The notes beneath the pieces were generated by a model. It was not told the origin of the DNA, ran no database searches, and saw nothing but the letters and a program-made list of their open reading frames with translations. A program made the position numbers and the translations under genes. This document shows positions 8,039 through 15,104 of a stretch of DNA of 26,245 nucleotides, piece after piece. Position 1 is the stretch's first letter. Each line of letters starts with the position of its first letter. This DNA comes from DATKMK01 sp035541895 (lineage in GTDB: Bacteria; Desulfobacterota; Binatia; HRBIN30; JACQVA1): positions 1 through 26,245 of the forward strand of contig DATKMK010000062.1 in the NCBI GenBank assembly GCA_035541895.1, read 5' to 3'.

Positions 8039-9753
8039 GCACACCGCAACCGATCGAGCTTGCTAACCCGGCCACCGGCTGGAAGGCCCTCTTCCCGCCC
8101 GCCCGATGGCTCGCCAATTACGAGCCGCAGTGGTTGGGTGCAGAGGCACTCGCGGGCGTCACGTTGGCAGCGTACGCGATCCCCGTGTCGCTAGCGTATG
8201 CCGGTCTCGCCGGGTTGCCGCCGCAAGTCGGCATCTACGGGTATCTGCTCGGCGGCATCGGGTACGCCCTCTTCGGCTCCTCGCGGCATCTGGCGGTTGG
8301 GCCGACGTCGGCAATCTCGTTGATGGTCGGCGGCACGGTCGGCGAACTGGCCGGCGGCAATACGGTCCTTTACGGACAGATCGCGACGCTCGCAGGTTTT
8401 GTGCTCGCGTCAATGAGTCTGATCGCGTGGTTGCTGCGGTTGAGCACCCTCACCAGCTTCATCAGCGAAACCATCTTGCTCGGTTTCAAGGCCGGCGCGG
8501 GGCTGACGATCGCGTCGACGCAATTGGCCGCCTTCTTCGGCGTGCCCGGAGGCGGCGATGGCTTCTTCGTTCGGGTGCTCACGATCGGCAAGCAGCTCAT
8601 TCACTTGGATCCACCTACAACCGCAGTTGGCTTCGCCGCGCTCGCGCTGCTCTTGCTCGGCGAACGACTGCTGCCGGGGCGGCCGGTAGCGCTGATGGTG
8701 GTTGCGTTGTCGATTGCCGTCGTCTCTTTGACACCGATCGGTCAGATGGGGCTGAAAGTCGTGGGCAGCGTGCCGAGCGGCTTGCCGGCCTTCGCGCCGC
8801 CCGCGCTGCGACCACGCGACGTGGACGGCGTGATCCCGTTGGCGTTCGGCTGTCTCTTGCTCGCCTATATTGAGGGCGTTTCGGCGGCACGAACGTTTGC
8901 CACGAAGCACGGCTATGCGCTCGATGCGCGCCAGGAGCTCCTGGGGCTGGGCGTCGGCAATCTGCTGGCGGCGTTCGGCGGCGGCTATCCCGTGGCAGGC
9001 GGTCTGTCGCAATCGGCGGTGAACGAAAAGGCGGGCGCGAAGACGCCTTTGGCGCTGGTGTTCGCGTCGGTCACGCTCGGCCTCTGCCTCGTCTTCCTCA
9101 CCGGCCTGGTGCAGAACCTCCCCAAAGCGGTTCTGGCTGCAATCGTGTTGGTCGCCGTCAAGGGTCTCATCAATGTGCGCGAGATCGCGCGGCTGCAGCG
9201 GATCAGCCGTTTCGAGTTCGGCGTGGCGATGGTGGCGTTTGCCGCCGTGCTGGTGGAAGGCGTGTTGCGCGGGGTGCTGTTCGCCGCGTTGGTATCGATC
9301 CTCATGTTGTTGCGGCGCGCGGCGTTTCCCCACGTCGCCTTCCTCGGCCGCATTCCCAACACGCGTCGGTTCTCTGACCTCCAGCGTCATCCCGATAACG
9401 AACGAATCGAGGGCGTCCTCGCGTTCCGCGTCGAGGCCTCCCTCTTGTACTTTAACGTGGAGCACGTGATGCGCGTCGTGCTCGACCATCTTCGCGAGGG
9501 CGGCCGTATCCGCCTGGTGATTTGCGACTTGTCGTCGTCTCCACATGTGGACCTGGCCGGCGCGCGCATGCTGGAGCAGTTGGCCGACGAACTGGGGAAG
9601 CACAGCGTTGGGCTGCGCGTCACCGATGCCCTCGCCAGCGTTCGCGACATGCTTCGTGCCGAGGGGGTCGACGAGAAGGTCGGCGGCGTCAACCGCTTCG
9701 CCTCGGTGGCGGATGTCGTCGAGAATTTCGCTGCCCTTCCGTCGGTGCCCTAG
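8035..9753 (+). CDS. SulP family anion transporter with STAS domain
   Basis: 572-aa inner-membrane carrier. The N-terminus has the SulP signature region: LAGVTLAAYAIPVSLAYAGL, then the PPQVGIYGYLLGGIGYALFGSS segment and VGPTSAISLMVGG. Multiple hydrophobic helices follow to about residue 430. The last ~120 residues form a STAS domain (FRVEASLLYFNVEHV, then VICDLSSSPHVDLAGARML). SulP proteins carry sulfate, bicarbonate, dicarboxylates or other anions; the substrate cannot be told from sequence. ATG 8035 overlaps the glgP stop and GGGGAA at 8025-8030 precedes it, so it is translationally coupled to glgP. The long frame upstream of 8035 is the glgP coding region in another frame. Confidence 0.93.
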   Translation: MSTPQPIELANPATGWKALFPPARWLANYEPQWLGAEALAGVTLAAYAIPVSLAYAGLAGLPPQVGIYGYLLGGIGYALFGSSRHLAVGPTSAISLMVGGTVGELAGGNTVLYGQIATLAGFVLASMSLIAWLLRLSTLTSFISETILLGFKAGAGLTIASTQLAAFFGVPGGGDGFFVRVLTIGKQLIHLDPPTTAVGFAALALLLLGERLLPGRPVALMVVALSIAVVSLTPIGQMGLKVVGSVPSGLPAFAPPALRPRDVDGVIPLAFGCLLLAYIEGVSAARTFATKHGYALDARQELLGLGVGNLLAAFGGGYPVAGGLSQSAVNEKAGAKTPLALVFASVTLGLCLVFLTGLVQNLPKAVLAAIVLVAVKGLINVREIARLQRISRFEFGVAMVAFAAVLVEGVLRGVLFAALVSILMLLRRAAFPHVAFLGRIPNTRRFSDLQRHPDNERIEGVLAFRVEASLLYFNVEHVMRVVLDHLREGGRIRLVICDLSSSPHVDLAGARMLEQLADELGKHSVGLRVTDALASVRDMLRAEGVDEKVGGVNRFASVADVVENFAALPSVP

Positions 9754-9871
9754 GATCGCTGTCTCGCCTCCAACATGAAATCGAGCGTCGCAGGCTAAAC
9801 ATCGGCCCCCGGCGCGTGTATGCTTACCAGGGGCGAGGGTTCCACCGAGCTCGCAGAAGGGGAGCCGTGAG

Positions 9872-10444
9872 ATGACGAAGAATGTTTTTGAGGCCCGTCG
9901 CAAGCAATTGGAGGAAGAATACTTTCGAAAAAAGGACGCGCAACTGGTCGACAAGCTGAAGTCGGTCTTTCATAGGAAGATCGATCGGGAAGCCATCCAA
10001 GAGGCCACCGGCATCACCAACGAGGGTTTGCTGGATAACCTGGTGGCGCTGAACCTGAGCGGAGAGTCGATGGCCGCGTTCCAACTCTATCCGTTGGTAG
10101 AGATAGCCTGGGCGGACGGCGAGGTCGACGAACGAGAGATTCACGCGGTCTTAAGCGCCGCTGAGCGTCATGGGGTCGGCCGTGGTAGCGCGGCCTTTGC
10201 GTTGCTGGAAAACGCCCTCAAGAATCGGCCGCGCGACGATTCACGGAAGGCCTGGTACCTCTACGCGGAAGAACTCCGCAAGGTACTCAGCGCGCAGGAA
10301 CTCGAATCCTTCCGCAACGACTTGCTCGACGATGCGCGCCACGTCGCGGAGGCCAGCGGAGGAATTCTCAATCTCATGTTCACCGTGTCGGGCAACGAGC
10401 AGAAGGTCCTCGATGCCATCAAACGTGCGCTGACGCACGAGTGA
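9872..10444 (+). CDS. TerB-like (tellurite resistance TerB family) protein
   Basis: 190-aa soluble protein. A charged N-terminal helix (EARRKQLEEEYFRKKD) is followed by an all-helical region with LVEIAWADGEVDEREIHAV (about residues 77-95). This acidic ADGxVDxxE motif is typical of TerB/TerB-like helical bundles, which bind metal ions or act near membranes. No signal peptide or membrane segment is seen. GGGGAG at 9859-9864 is a good ribosome site. No other ter genes are nearby, so tellurite resistance should not be assumed. The 118-base gap upstream suggests its own promoter; a TATGCT-like -10 lies near 9819 but no good -35 accompanies it. Confidence 0.6.
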   Translation: MTKNVFEARRKQLEEEYFRKKDAQLVDKLKSVFHRKIDREAIQEATGITNEGLLDNLVALNLSGESMAAFQLYPLVEIAWADGEVDEREIHAVLSAAERHGVGRGSAAFALLENALKNRPRDDSRKAWYLYAEELRKVLSAQELESFRNDLLDDARHVAEASGGILNLMFTVSGNEQKVLDAIKRALTHE

Positions 10445-10472
10445 TCGGCGCACGTCGGCCCTCGCGGCGCTC

Positions 10473-11201
10473 GTGCCTTTCTCGCGGAGATCAATCCGGA
10501 ACCTCAGAGCGTGGGCGTCGGTGATGCTGCTGCTCGCGAGCGCGCCGGCTTGGAGCGAGGAACGCACGGGCGTAATGGGGACAAACGAGGACCGCCTGTT
10601 TTGGCTCATCCCGAACTACAAGACGGTCGACGAACAGCGCAGCCAGCCGGTCATCACCAGCCGCGACAAGTTCTCGATCGCGATCAACGACTCCTTCGAT
10701 CCGTACGCATTTCCGACGGCCGCCTTCTTCGCCGGCATCTCCCAGCTTCAGAATAACTATCCGTCGTGGGGGCATGGAGCGGACGGGTTCGGAAGGCGCT
10801 TTCTCGCCGCGTTTGCCGATCAGACCGTAAGCAACGTGATGTCGGAAGCGGTCTTCCCCATCGTGTTGCATCAAGATCCTCGCTTCCTCCGGCTCGGCCG
10901 CGGCAGCGTCTTCGACCGCGTCGCCTACGCGGCCACCCGCATCTGCGTCACACGGGGCGACGACGGCAGCGCCGAGTTCAATGTCTCCGAGTTCGGCGGT
11001 AATGCCGTGATGGCTGTCGCCTCCAACCTGTACGCGCCGCCGGAAGACCGGGGCGTCTCCGACACCGCCATCAAGTGGGGCATCCAACTGGGCGTCGATA
11101 TGATGGGCTCGATCTTCAGAGAGTTCTGGCCGGACATCAAACGGATCCTGACCGGCAAAGCCGAGCAAGCGGAGCCCGGTAGGGAACGCAATGATGCCTG
11201 A
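10473..11201 (+). CDS. Secreted/periplasmic protein of an unnamed conserved family
   Basis: 242 aa, GTG start. The N-terminus has a positively charged stretch, a hydrophobic core (VMLLLASAP) and a probable cleavage after AWS (residue 28). The mature part has conserved-looking blocks: DRLFWLIPNYKTVD, FPIVLHQDPRFLRLGRGSV and FREFWPDIKRIL. I recall similar exported proteins with the NY.TV, LHQDPRY and FWPDI blocks in Acidobacteriota-type genomes, all of unknown function. No catalytic motif is evident. The segment from about residue 75 contains weakly hydrophobic stretches, so membrane or outer-membrane association is possible. It follows the TerB-like gene by 28 bases and precedes the permease by 42, suggesting one transcript. 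Confidence 0.75.
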   Translation: MPFSRRSIRNLRAWASVMLLLASAPAWSEERTGVMGTNEDRLFWLIPNYKTVDEQRSQPVITSRDKFSIAINDSFDPYAFPTAAFFAGISQLQNNYPSWGHGADGFGRRFLAAFADQTVSNVMSEAVFPIVLHQDPRFLRLGRGSVFDRVAYAATRICVTRGDDGSAEFNVSEFGGNAVMAVASNLYAPPEDRGVSDTAIKWGIQLGVDMMGSIFREFWPDIKRILTGKAEQAEPGRERNDA

Positions 11202-11243
11202 CGCCGCACGACCAGCGGCAGCACGTCACCAGAAAGGACCACG

Positions 11244-12326
11244 ATGGAAGCCAGCCGATCACCGGATCTGACCCGGACGACGTTTCAGCTGCTCGCGCTC
11301 GGCATTCTCATTGCCGCGGCGTTCTGGATCCTTCAGCCATTCCTCATCGCGGTCACGTGGGCGACCATGATCGTAATCGCCACCTGGCCGCTCTTGTTGT
11401 CGGCGCAGGCATGGCTGGGTGGTCGGCGCTCGCTCGCGGTACTCGTGATGACGCTGGCGCTGTTGTTGATCTTGGTGGTGCCGCTGTACTTCGGCGTTAC
11501 GGCAATCGTGGGCAACGCCAAACGCATCGTCGAGTGGTCGCAGGCGCTGACCACCTTCCGCCTCCCTGCCCTCCCCGGCTGGATCGAGGCTCTTCCACTG
11601 GTGGGTCCAAGGATAGCGAGCCGCTGGCAGCAGCTCGCGGCTTTGCCGCCCGACGAGTTGTCGGCACGTCTTGCACCCTACGCCCAGAAGCTCGTGCTGT
11701 GGTTCGCCGGTCAGGTCGGCGGGATCGGAAAGTTGTTTGTCCAATTCCTCCTCACGGTAATTGTCGCGGCGATCCTGTATGCCAACGGCGAGACCGCCGC
11801 TCGCGGCGTCGATCGCTTCGCCCGCCGCCTCGCCGGCCAGCGCGGTGAGAACGCCGTGCATCTTGCCGGCATGGCGATTCGCGGCGTGGCGTTAGGCGTG
11901 GTCGTCACAGCGACGCTTCAAACGATGGCGACCGGGGTGGGGCTGTTCATCGTCGGAGTGCCGCTGGTGACGATCCTGACTGCGGTGGCGTTCATCTTGG
12001 CGATCGCTCAGATCGGCCCTGCCATTATGCTGATCCCCATCGTCTTCTGGGTCTACTCGACGAAGGGCGGCGCGTGGGGCACCGGATTTCTGGTGTGGGC
12101 GATCTTCTGTTGCACCTTTGACAACCTCCTGCGTCCGGTGCTGATCAAACGCGGGGCGGACCTGCCGCTTCTGTTGGTCTTCTCGGGCGTCATTGGCGGC
12201 TTGATCGCATTCGGCGTTATCGGCCTCTTCATCGGGCCGGTTGTGCTGGCCGTCGGCTACACGCTGCTGGTTGACTGGGTCGCGGCGGGCGCTGCCGGGG
12301 AGCAACCAGCGCCGCCAAAGGCGTAG
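11244..12326 (+). CDS. AI-2E family transporter (YdiK/PerM-type permease)
   Basis: 360-aa polytopic membrane protein of the former UPF0118 family. Two N-terminal helices (about residues 15-35 and 60-85), a soluble middle part rich in Leu/Pro/Trp, and a C-terminal bundle with the family signature around LAIAQIGPAIMLIPIVFWVYSTKG, then NLLRPVLIKRG, then GLIAFGVIGLFIGPVVLAV. Members include TqsA, YdiK and Na+/H+ antiporter-like proteins; the substrate is not predictable. AAAGGA at 11233-11238 gives a good ribosome site for ATG 11244. It is probably co-transcribed with the secreted protein upstream. Confidence 0.88.
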   Translation: MEASRSPDLTRTTFQLLALGILIAAAFWILQPFLIAVTWATMIVIATWPLLLSAQAWLGGRRSLAVLVMTLALLLILVVPLYFGVTAIVGNAKRIVEWSQALTTFRLPALPGWIEALPLVGPRIASRWQQLAALPPDELSARLAPYAQKLVLWFAGQVGGIGKLFVQFLLTVIVAAILYANGETAARGVDRFARRLAGQRGENAVHLAGMAIRGVALGVVVTATLQTMATGVGLFIVGVPLVTILTAVAFILAIAQIGPAIMLIPIVFWVYSTKGGAWGTGFLVWAIFCCTFDNLLRPVLIKRGADLPLLLVFSGVIGGLIAFGVIGLFIGPVVLAVGYTLLVDWVAAGAAGEQPAPPKA

Positions 12327-12346
12327 GCGACGCATGGCGTTGGCTG

Positions 12347-12375
12347 TTTTTTCAGACCGACTTTTGCGCTATAGA
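12347..12375 (+). promoter_or_regulatory. Possible sigma-70-type promoter of the Cys-rich protein gene
   Basis: TATAGA at 12370-12375 is a good -10 box. A T-rich TTTTTT at 12347-12352 sits 17 bases upstream but is a poor -35. A start site near 12382 would give a leader of about 20 bases ending in GGGAGGGAAC before the ATG at 12403. Confidence 0.35.
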
Positions 12376-12402
12376 TCTGCGCGTTCGCTGGGGAGGGAAC
12401 GT

Positions 12403-12903
12403 ATGCGAATCTGCAGATTGCGTCACGTTGTCGCGGCACTGATCGCACTGGCTTCGCCACTCACCGCGCTCGGACAGACGAGCAACGCGAGCGTGACGAC
12501 AGCGCCCCTGGCCAACGCGCCGGTCATGGGAACGCCTGTCTTGGCGCTCTTGGCAGTCGCGCTTGCGGGGGTCGCCGCGCACTTCCTGCGTCGCGGGACT
12601 GGGCACGTTATTCCTGCGATCAGTGTGGTCCTCGTATTGTCCGCGCTGGCCTACGCATTCCCGCCCGGCGCGATTGTCATCACGGCCGGAGAGTGCTCGA
12701 TGCAAACGACGCACATGTTTGATCCGAACCTCCCGAACGTCCTGGTGAGCCAGTGTCAGAATGCCATCCAGATTGTCGACATTCCCCCATTTACGTGCGC
12801 GGTTGACCATTCCGGGACAGCGCTGGATGGAGTCGGGTCTTGCCAGGTCGGTCAGATCCTACACTATGGCGAAGACTGCAACCTGCCTGAGTGTCCGTGC
12901 TGA
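12403..12903 (+). CDS. Small exported membrane protein with Cys-rich C-terminus; possible midcut-by-XrtH-like protein
   Basis: 166 aa. A signal peptide (RLRHVVAALIALASPLTALG) is followed by a short linker, then NAPVMGTPVLALLAVALA and a basic FLRRG, a second hydrophobic helix (IPAISVVLVLSALAYAF), and a C-terminal part with seven Cys residues ending ECPC. A Pro-containing motif, a transmembrane segment and Arg-Arg in the middle of a protein recalls PEP-CTERM/IPTL-type sorting signals and the midcut proteins processed by exosortase XrtH, but no exosortase gene lies in this window. ATG 12403 is preferred over upstream in-frame starts because GGGAGGG precedes it and the signal peptide begins there. 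The function is unknown. Confidence 0.7.
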   Translation: MRICRLRHVVAALIALASPLTALGQTSNASVTTAPLANAPVMGTPVLALLAVALAGVAAHFLRRGTGHVIPAISVVLVLSALAYAFPPGAIVITAGECSMQTTHMFDPNLPNVLVSQCQNAIQIVDIPPFTCAVDHSGTALDGVGSCQVGQILHYGEDCNLPECPC

Positions 12904-12908
12904 GCGGG

Positions 12909-12943
12909 TCGTCGCGGCTGCATGCGGTACGCCGCCGCGACGA
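12909..12943 (+). terminator. Hairpin just after the 12403-12903 gene, no U-tract
   Basis: TCGTCGCGGC at 12909-12918 is perfectly complementary to GCCGCGACGA at 12934-12943, with a 15-base loop. It lies 5 bases after the stop codon. The missing T-run makes it at most a weak or factor-assisted terminator. It faces the minus-strand terminator at 12961-12990, so the two together separate convergent transcripts. Confidence 0.45.
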
Positions 12944-12960
12944 ACGTGCGAGCGATCCCA

Positions 12961-12990
12961 GAAAGGCAAACCCCCTGATCGCTCAGGGGG
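12961..12990 (-). terminator. Rho-independent terminator of the tRNA cluster
   Basis: CCCCCTGA at 12971-12978 pairs perfectly with TCAGGGGG at 12983-12990 around the loop TCGC. Read on the minus strand, the 8-bp GC-rich stem is followed by TTTGCCTTTC. It lies 10 bases beyond the 3' end of tRNA-Lys, where the tRNA transcript should end. Confidence 0.75.
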
Positions 12991-13000
12991 TTCGTGGAAG

Positions 13001-13074
13001 TGGGCCGCCCGAGACTCGAACTCGGGACCCGCTGATTAAGAGTCAGCTGCTCTAGCCAACTGAGCTAGCGGCCC
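13001..13074 (-). tRNA. tRNA-Lys (anticodon CTT)
   Basis: On the minus strand the acceptor arm GGGCCGC pairs with GCGGCCC and is followed by discriminator A. The D arm is GCTC...GAGC. The anticodon stem GCTGA/TCAGC encloses loop CTCTTAA, giving anticodon CTT. The T arm contains GTTCGAG in its expected place. 74 bases without an encoded CCA (ACTTCC follows). It is the last tRNA before the terminator. Confidence 0.96.
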
Positions 13075-13153
13075 ATCGGGGTTTCACGGTCGCGCACTCT
13101 CACCATACAAGCGCGGACAACTCAAGAGGCTCGCGCGCAGGAAACAGTGGAAG

Positions 13154-13226
13154 GGTGAGTGAAGGGTTTCGAACCCTCAACCCCTGGAGCCACAGTCCAG
13201 TGCTCTACCATTGAGCTACACTCACC
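13154..13226 (-). tRNA. tRNA-His (anticodon GTG)
   Basis: The acceptor GTGAGTG pairs with CACTCAC. The anticodon stem CTGGA/TCCAG encloses loop CTGTGGC with anticodon GTG, and the T loop is TTCGAAA. The base before the acceptor is G and the discriminator is C, the G-1:C73 pair that identifies tRNA-His. CCA is not encoded. Confidence 0.96.
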
Positions 13227-13286
13227 ATGTTTCATCATGCGCTCGCCGCTACATCCGTTCCGCGGTCGACATCCATAGCGCACAGA

Positions 13287-13360
<74 letters not shown>

Positions 13361-13415
13361 TCAGCCAACGGGAACGATTCGTCGCCTCGGGTTGCGCCCG
13401 CCCGTCTGCAGAAGG

Positions 13416-13489
13416 TCGGGGTGAGAGGATTTGAACCTCCGACCCCCTGCGCCCAAGGCAGGTGCGCTACCAGGCTGCGCCACACCCCG
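13416..13489 (-). tRNA. tRNA-Pro (anticodon TGG)
   Basis: The acceptor CGGGGTG pairs with CACCCCG and is followed by discriminator A. The anticodon stem CCTGC/GCAGG encloses loop CTTGGGC with anticodon TGG, and the T loop is TTCAAAT. The C1-G72 start is typical of bacterial tRNA-Pro. It is first in the cluster, 94 bases after the rdgB stop. No CCA is encoded. Confidence 0.96.
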
Positions 13490-13583
13490 ATCACTGCATT
13501 CACGCTGCGCTCGACAGATTCACTTCCCGACTGCCAATAGGCCACGAAACCAGCGGTGCTCCTAACAAACGCCTAGCGCGAAA

Positions 13584-14207
13584 TCAACTTACTTTCTTCT
13601 CACGAAGAAACGCCGGCAGTCGCTCCCGCAACCGCCGGCAGGCCTGCCCCCGATGGCTCAACCGATGCTTCTCCGCCGGTGACAACTCCGCGAAAGTTCG
13701 GCCAAGCGATGGGATCATAAACACCGGGTCGTAGCCGAAGCCGGCCGATCCCCGCGGACTCGTTGCGATCACTCCTTCCACCACGCCATCAACGACCAGT
13801 GTCGACTCGGATCGTGGCCGCGTCGCCACCATCACGCAGCGGAAGCGCGCCGTGCGCTCGGAATTGGGGATGCCCTCGAGAAGGCCCACGAGCTTGTCGA
13901 TGTTCTTCGCGTCGTCTGCCGGCTCGCCGGCAAACCGTGCCGATCGCACACCGGGCTGACCGCCGAGCGCGTCGACCTCCAGTCCCGAATCCTCCGCGAG
14001 AGCGATGAGTCCCGTGTACTCGCTGACCGCCCGAGCTTTGGCGGTGGCATTTTCGACATACGTGCGAAACGCTTCCTCAACCTCCGGGGCGTCGGGAAAA
14101 CTCCGCAGCGACAGAATTTCAAAGTCCAAACCCTCGAGCAGTTCACTCACCTCGGCGAGCTTCCCGGGATTGCGGGTGGCAATGACAATCCGAGTCCGGT
14201 CAGTCAC
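13584..14207 (-). CDS. rdgB: XTP/dITP diphosphatase (non-canonical purine NTP pyrophosphatase)
   Basis: 207-aa HAM1/RdgB enzyme that hydrolyses dITP, ITP and XTP to monophosphates, cleaning the nucleotide pool. Visible motifs: IVIATRNPGKLAE at the N-terminus, ENATAKARA, LAEDSGLEVDALGG with catalytic/metal Asp residues, PGVRSARFAG, GFGYDPVF, and the C-terminal ELSPAEKHRLSHRGQA. The start is GTG 14207, overlapping the rph stop in GTGA; the longer frame to 14261 runs inside rph and is not needed. rph-rdgB coupling is common in bacteria. The last codons can form a 7-bp hairpin (13593-13610) without a T-run, so reading into the tRNA cluster is possible. Confidence 0.95.
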   Translation of the reverse strand: MTDRTRIVIATRNPGKLAEVSELLEGLDFEILSLRSFPDAPEVEEAFRTYVENATAKARAVSEYTGLIALAEDSGLEVDALGGQPGVRSARFAGEPADDAKNIDKLVGLLEGIPNSERTARFRCVMVATRPRSESTLVVDGVVEGVIATSPRGSAGFGYDPVFMIPSLGRTFAELSPAEKHRLSHRGQACRRLRERLPAFLREKKVS

Positions 14208-14944
14208 GGGTGCGCCAGAACTTCGGCCTGCGCGCGACTGAGCTGCTGAATCCCGCTCCACGCTAGATCGGCCATGCGCTCCATCTGGATCCGATCAAAT
14301 GGTTCGGTCTCGGCGGTACCTTGAACCTCAACATAGCGTCCGGTGTCCGTCATGACGAAGTTCATGTCCACCGCCGCACGGCGGTCCTCCTCGTAAGACA
14401 AATCCAACAGCACCTCCCCCGCCACGACGCCAACGCTCACTGCGGCGACCGATCCGCGCAGCGGCTCGCCGGTGCATTTGCCCTGTCGCTTCAACGAGCG
14501 CAAGGCAAGCGCCAGCGCAATGTATGCGCCCGTGATTGAAGCGGTGCGCGTGCCGCCATCGGCTTGAATGACGTCGCAGTCCAACCAGATCGTGCGTTGC
14601 CCGAGCTGGCCGGTGTCGATGACGGCTCGCATACTGCGCCCGATCAGTCGTTGAATCTCATGGGTCCGGCCGCCGATACGCCCGCGAGCGGATTCGCGCG
14701 GAATGCGCGTCTCGCCCGCCCCGGGCAGCATGCTGTATTCGGCCGTCACCCAGCCTCGTCCCGCGTCACGCAGGAACTGGGGCACCTGCTCTTCCACGCT
14801 TGCGGTACAGATCACTCGTGTCGACCCAACTTCGATCAAGACCGACCCTTCGACGTTGGTAATGAATCCCGGAGTGAGCCTGATTGGACGAAGCTCACTC
14901 GCCTGGCGCCCATCATTGCGGATGAACATATGGTCCGGCTTCAT
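14204..14944 (-). CDS. rph: Ribonuclease PH
   Basis: 246-aa phosphorolytic 3'-5' exoribonuclease that trims the 3' ends of pre-tRNAs. Family blocks: RNDGRQASELRPI near the N-terminus, GSTRVICTASVEE, VTAEYSMLPGA with the RIPRESARGRIGGRTHEIQ stretch, LDCDVIQADGGTRTASITG, and DLSYEEDRRAAVDMNFVMT. Length is normal (about 240). ATG 14944, ATG 14929 and GTG 14959 are all possible starts and none has a strong ribosome site. ATG 14944 is chosen by length and lies in the loop of a perfect 11-bp hairpin (14931-14958). It overlaps rdgB and is co-oriented with the tRNA genes it would help mature. Confidence 0.95.
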   Translation of the reverse strand: MKPDHMFIRNDGRQASELRPIRLTPGFITNVEGSVLIEVGSTRVICTASVEEQVPQFLRDAGRGWVTAEYSMLPGAGETRIPRESARGRIGGRTHEIQRLIGRSMRAVIDTGQLGQRTIWLDCDVIQADGGTRTASITGAYIALALALRSLKRQGKCTGEPLRGSVAAVSVGVVAGEVLLDLSYEEDRRAAVDMNFVMTDTGRYVEVQGTAETEPFDRIQMERMADLAWSGIQQLSRAQAEVLAHP

Positions 14945-14958
14945 AACAAGCCGGACCA
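14931..14958 (-). promoter_or_regulatory. Perfect 11-bp hairpin over the rph translation start
   Basis: TGGTCCGGCTT at 14931-14941 is the exact reverse complement of AAGCCGGACCA at 14948-14958, leaving a 6-base loop. In the rph mRNA the loop reads GTTATG, containing the candidate start at 14944; the alternative ATG 14929 lies directly after the stem. It could control initiation or be a protein-binding dyad in DNA. Confidence 0.5.
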
Positions 14959-14964
14959 CGGTGA

Positions 14965-15029
14965 GGCAATCGATCGACTGATTGCCGCAATCCCTGCGGG
15001 TACTGTCCGAACGAAAGAGGGACAGTACC
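14965..15029. repeat. Two further perfect dyads between the divergent rph and activator genes
   Basis: GGCAATC (14965-14971) and GATTGCC (14980-14986) form a 7-bp inverted repeat with an 8-base spacer. GGTACTGTCC (14999-15008) and GGACAGTACC (15020-15029) form a 10-bp inverted repeat with an 11-base spacer. With the rph hairpin this makes three perfect dyads within about 100 bases of a divergent promoter region. Operator sites or structured leader RNA are both possible. Confidence 0.5.
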
Positions 15030-15046
15030 TCCCCTGCGAATTAGGG

Positions 15047-15075
15047 TTGTGTTCCTTTCCGAATGCTGTTACTTT
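15047..15075 (+). promoter_or_regulatory. Possible promoter of the sigma-54 activator gene
   Basis: TTGTGT at 15047-15052 and TACTTT at 15070-15075 are 17 bases apart and would give a start near 15082, just before GAGGGG at 15089-15094 and the ATG at 15105. The -10 match is poor (three of six), so this is a weak call. It lies downstream of the 10-bp dyad. Confidence 0.25.
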
Positions 15076-15104
15076 TTTGCCGCCACGCGAGGGGCCACGA
15101 ATTC

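Noticed and set aside
8410..9954. Long minus-strand open frame (514 codons) opposite the SulP gene
   Set aside because: His/Gln/Arg-rich low-complexity translation with no family motif; shadow of the sulP coding sequence.
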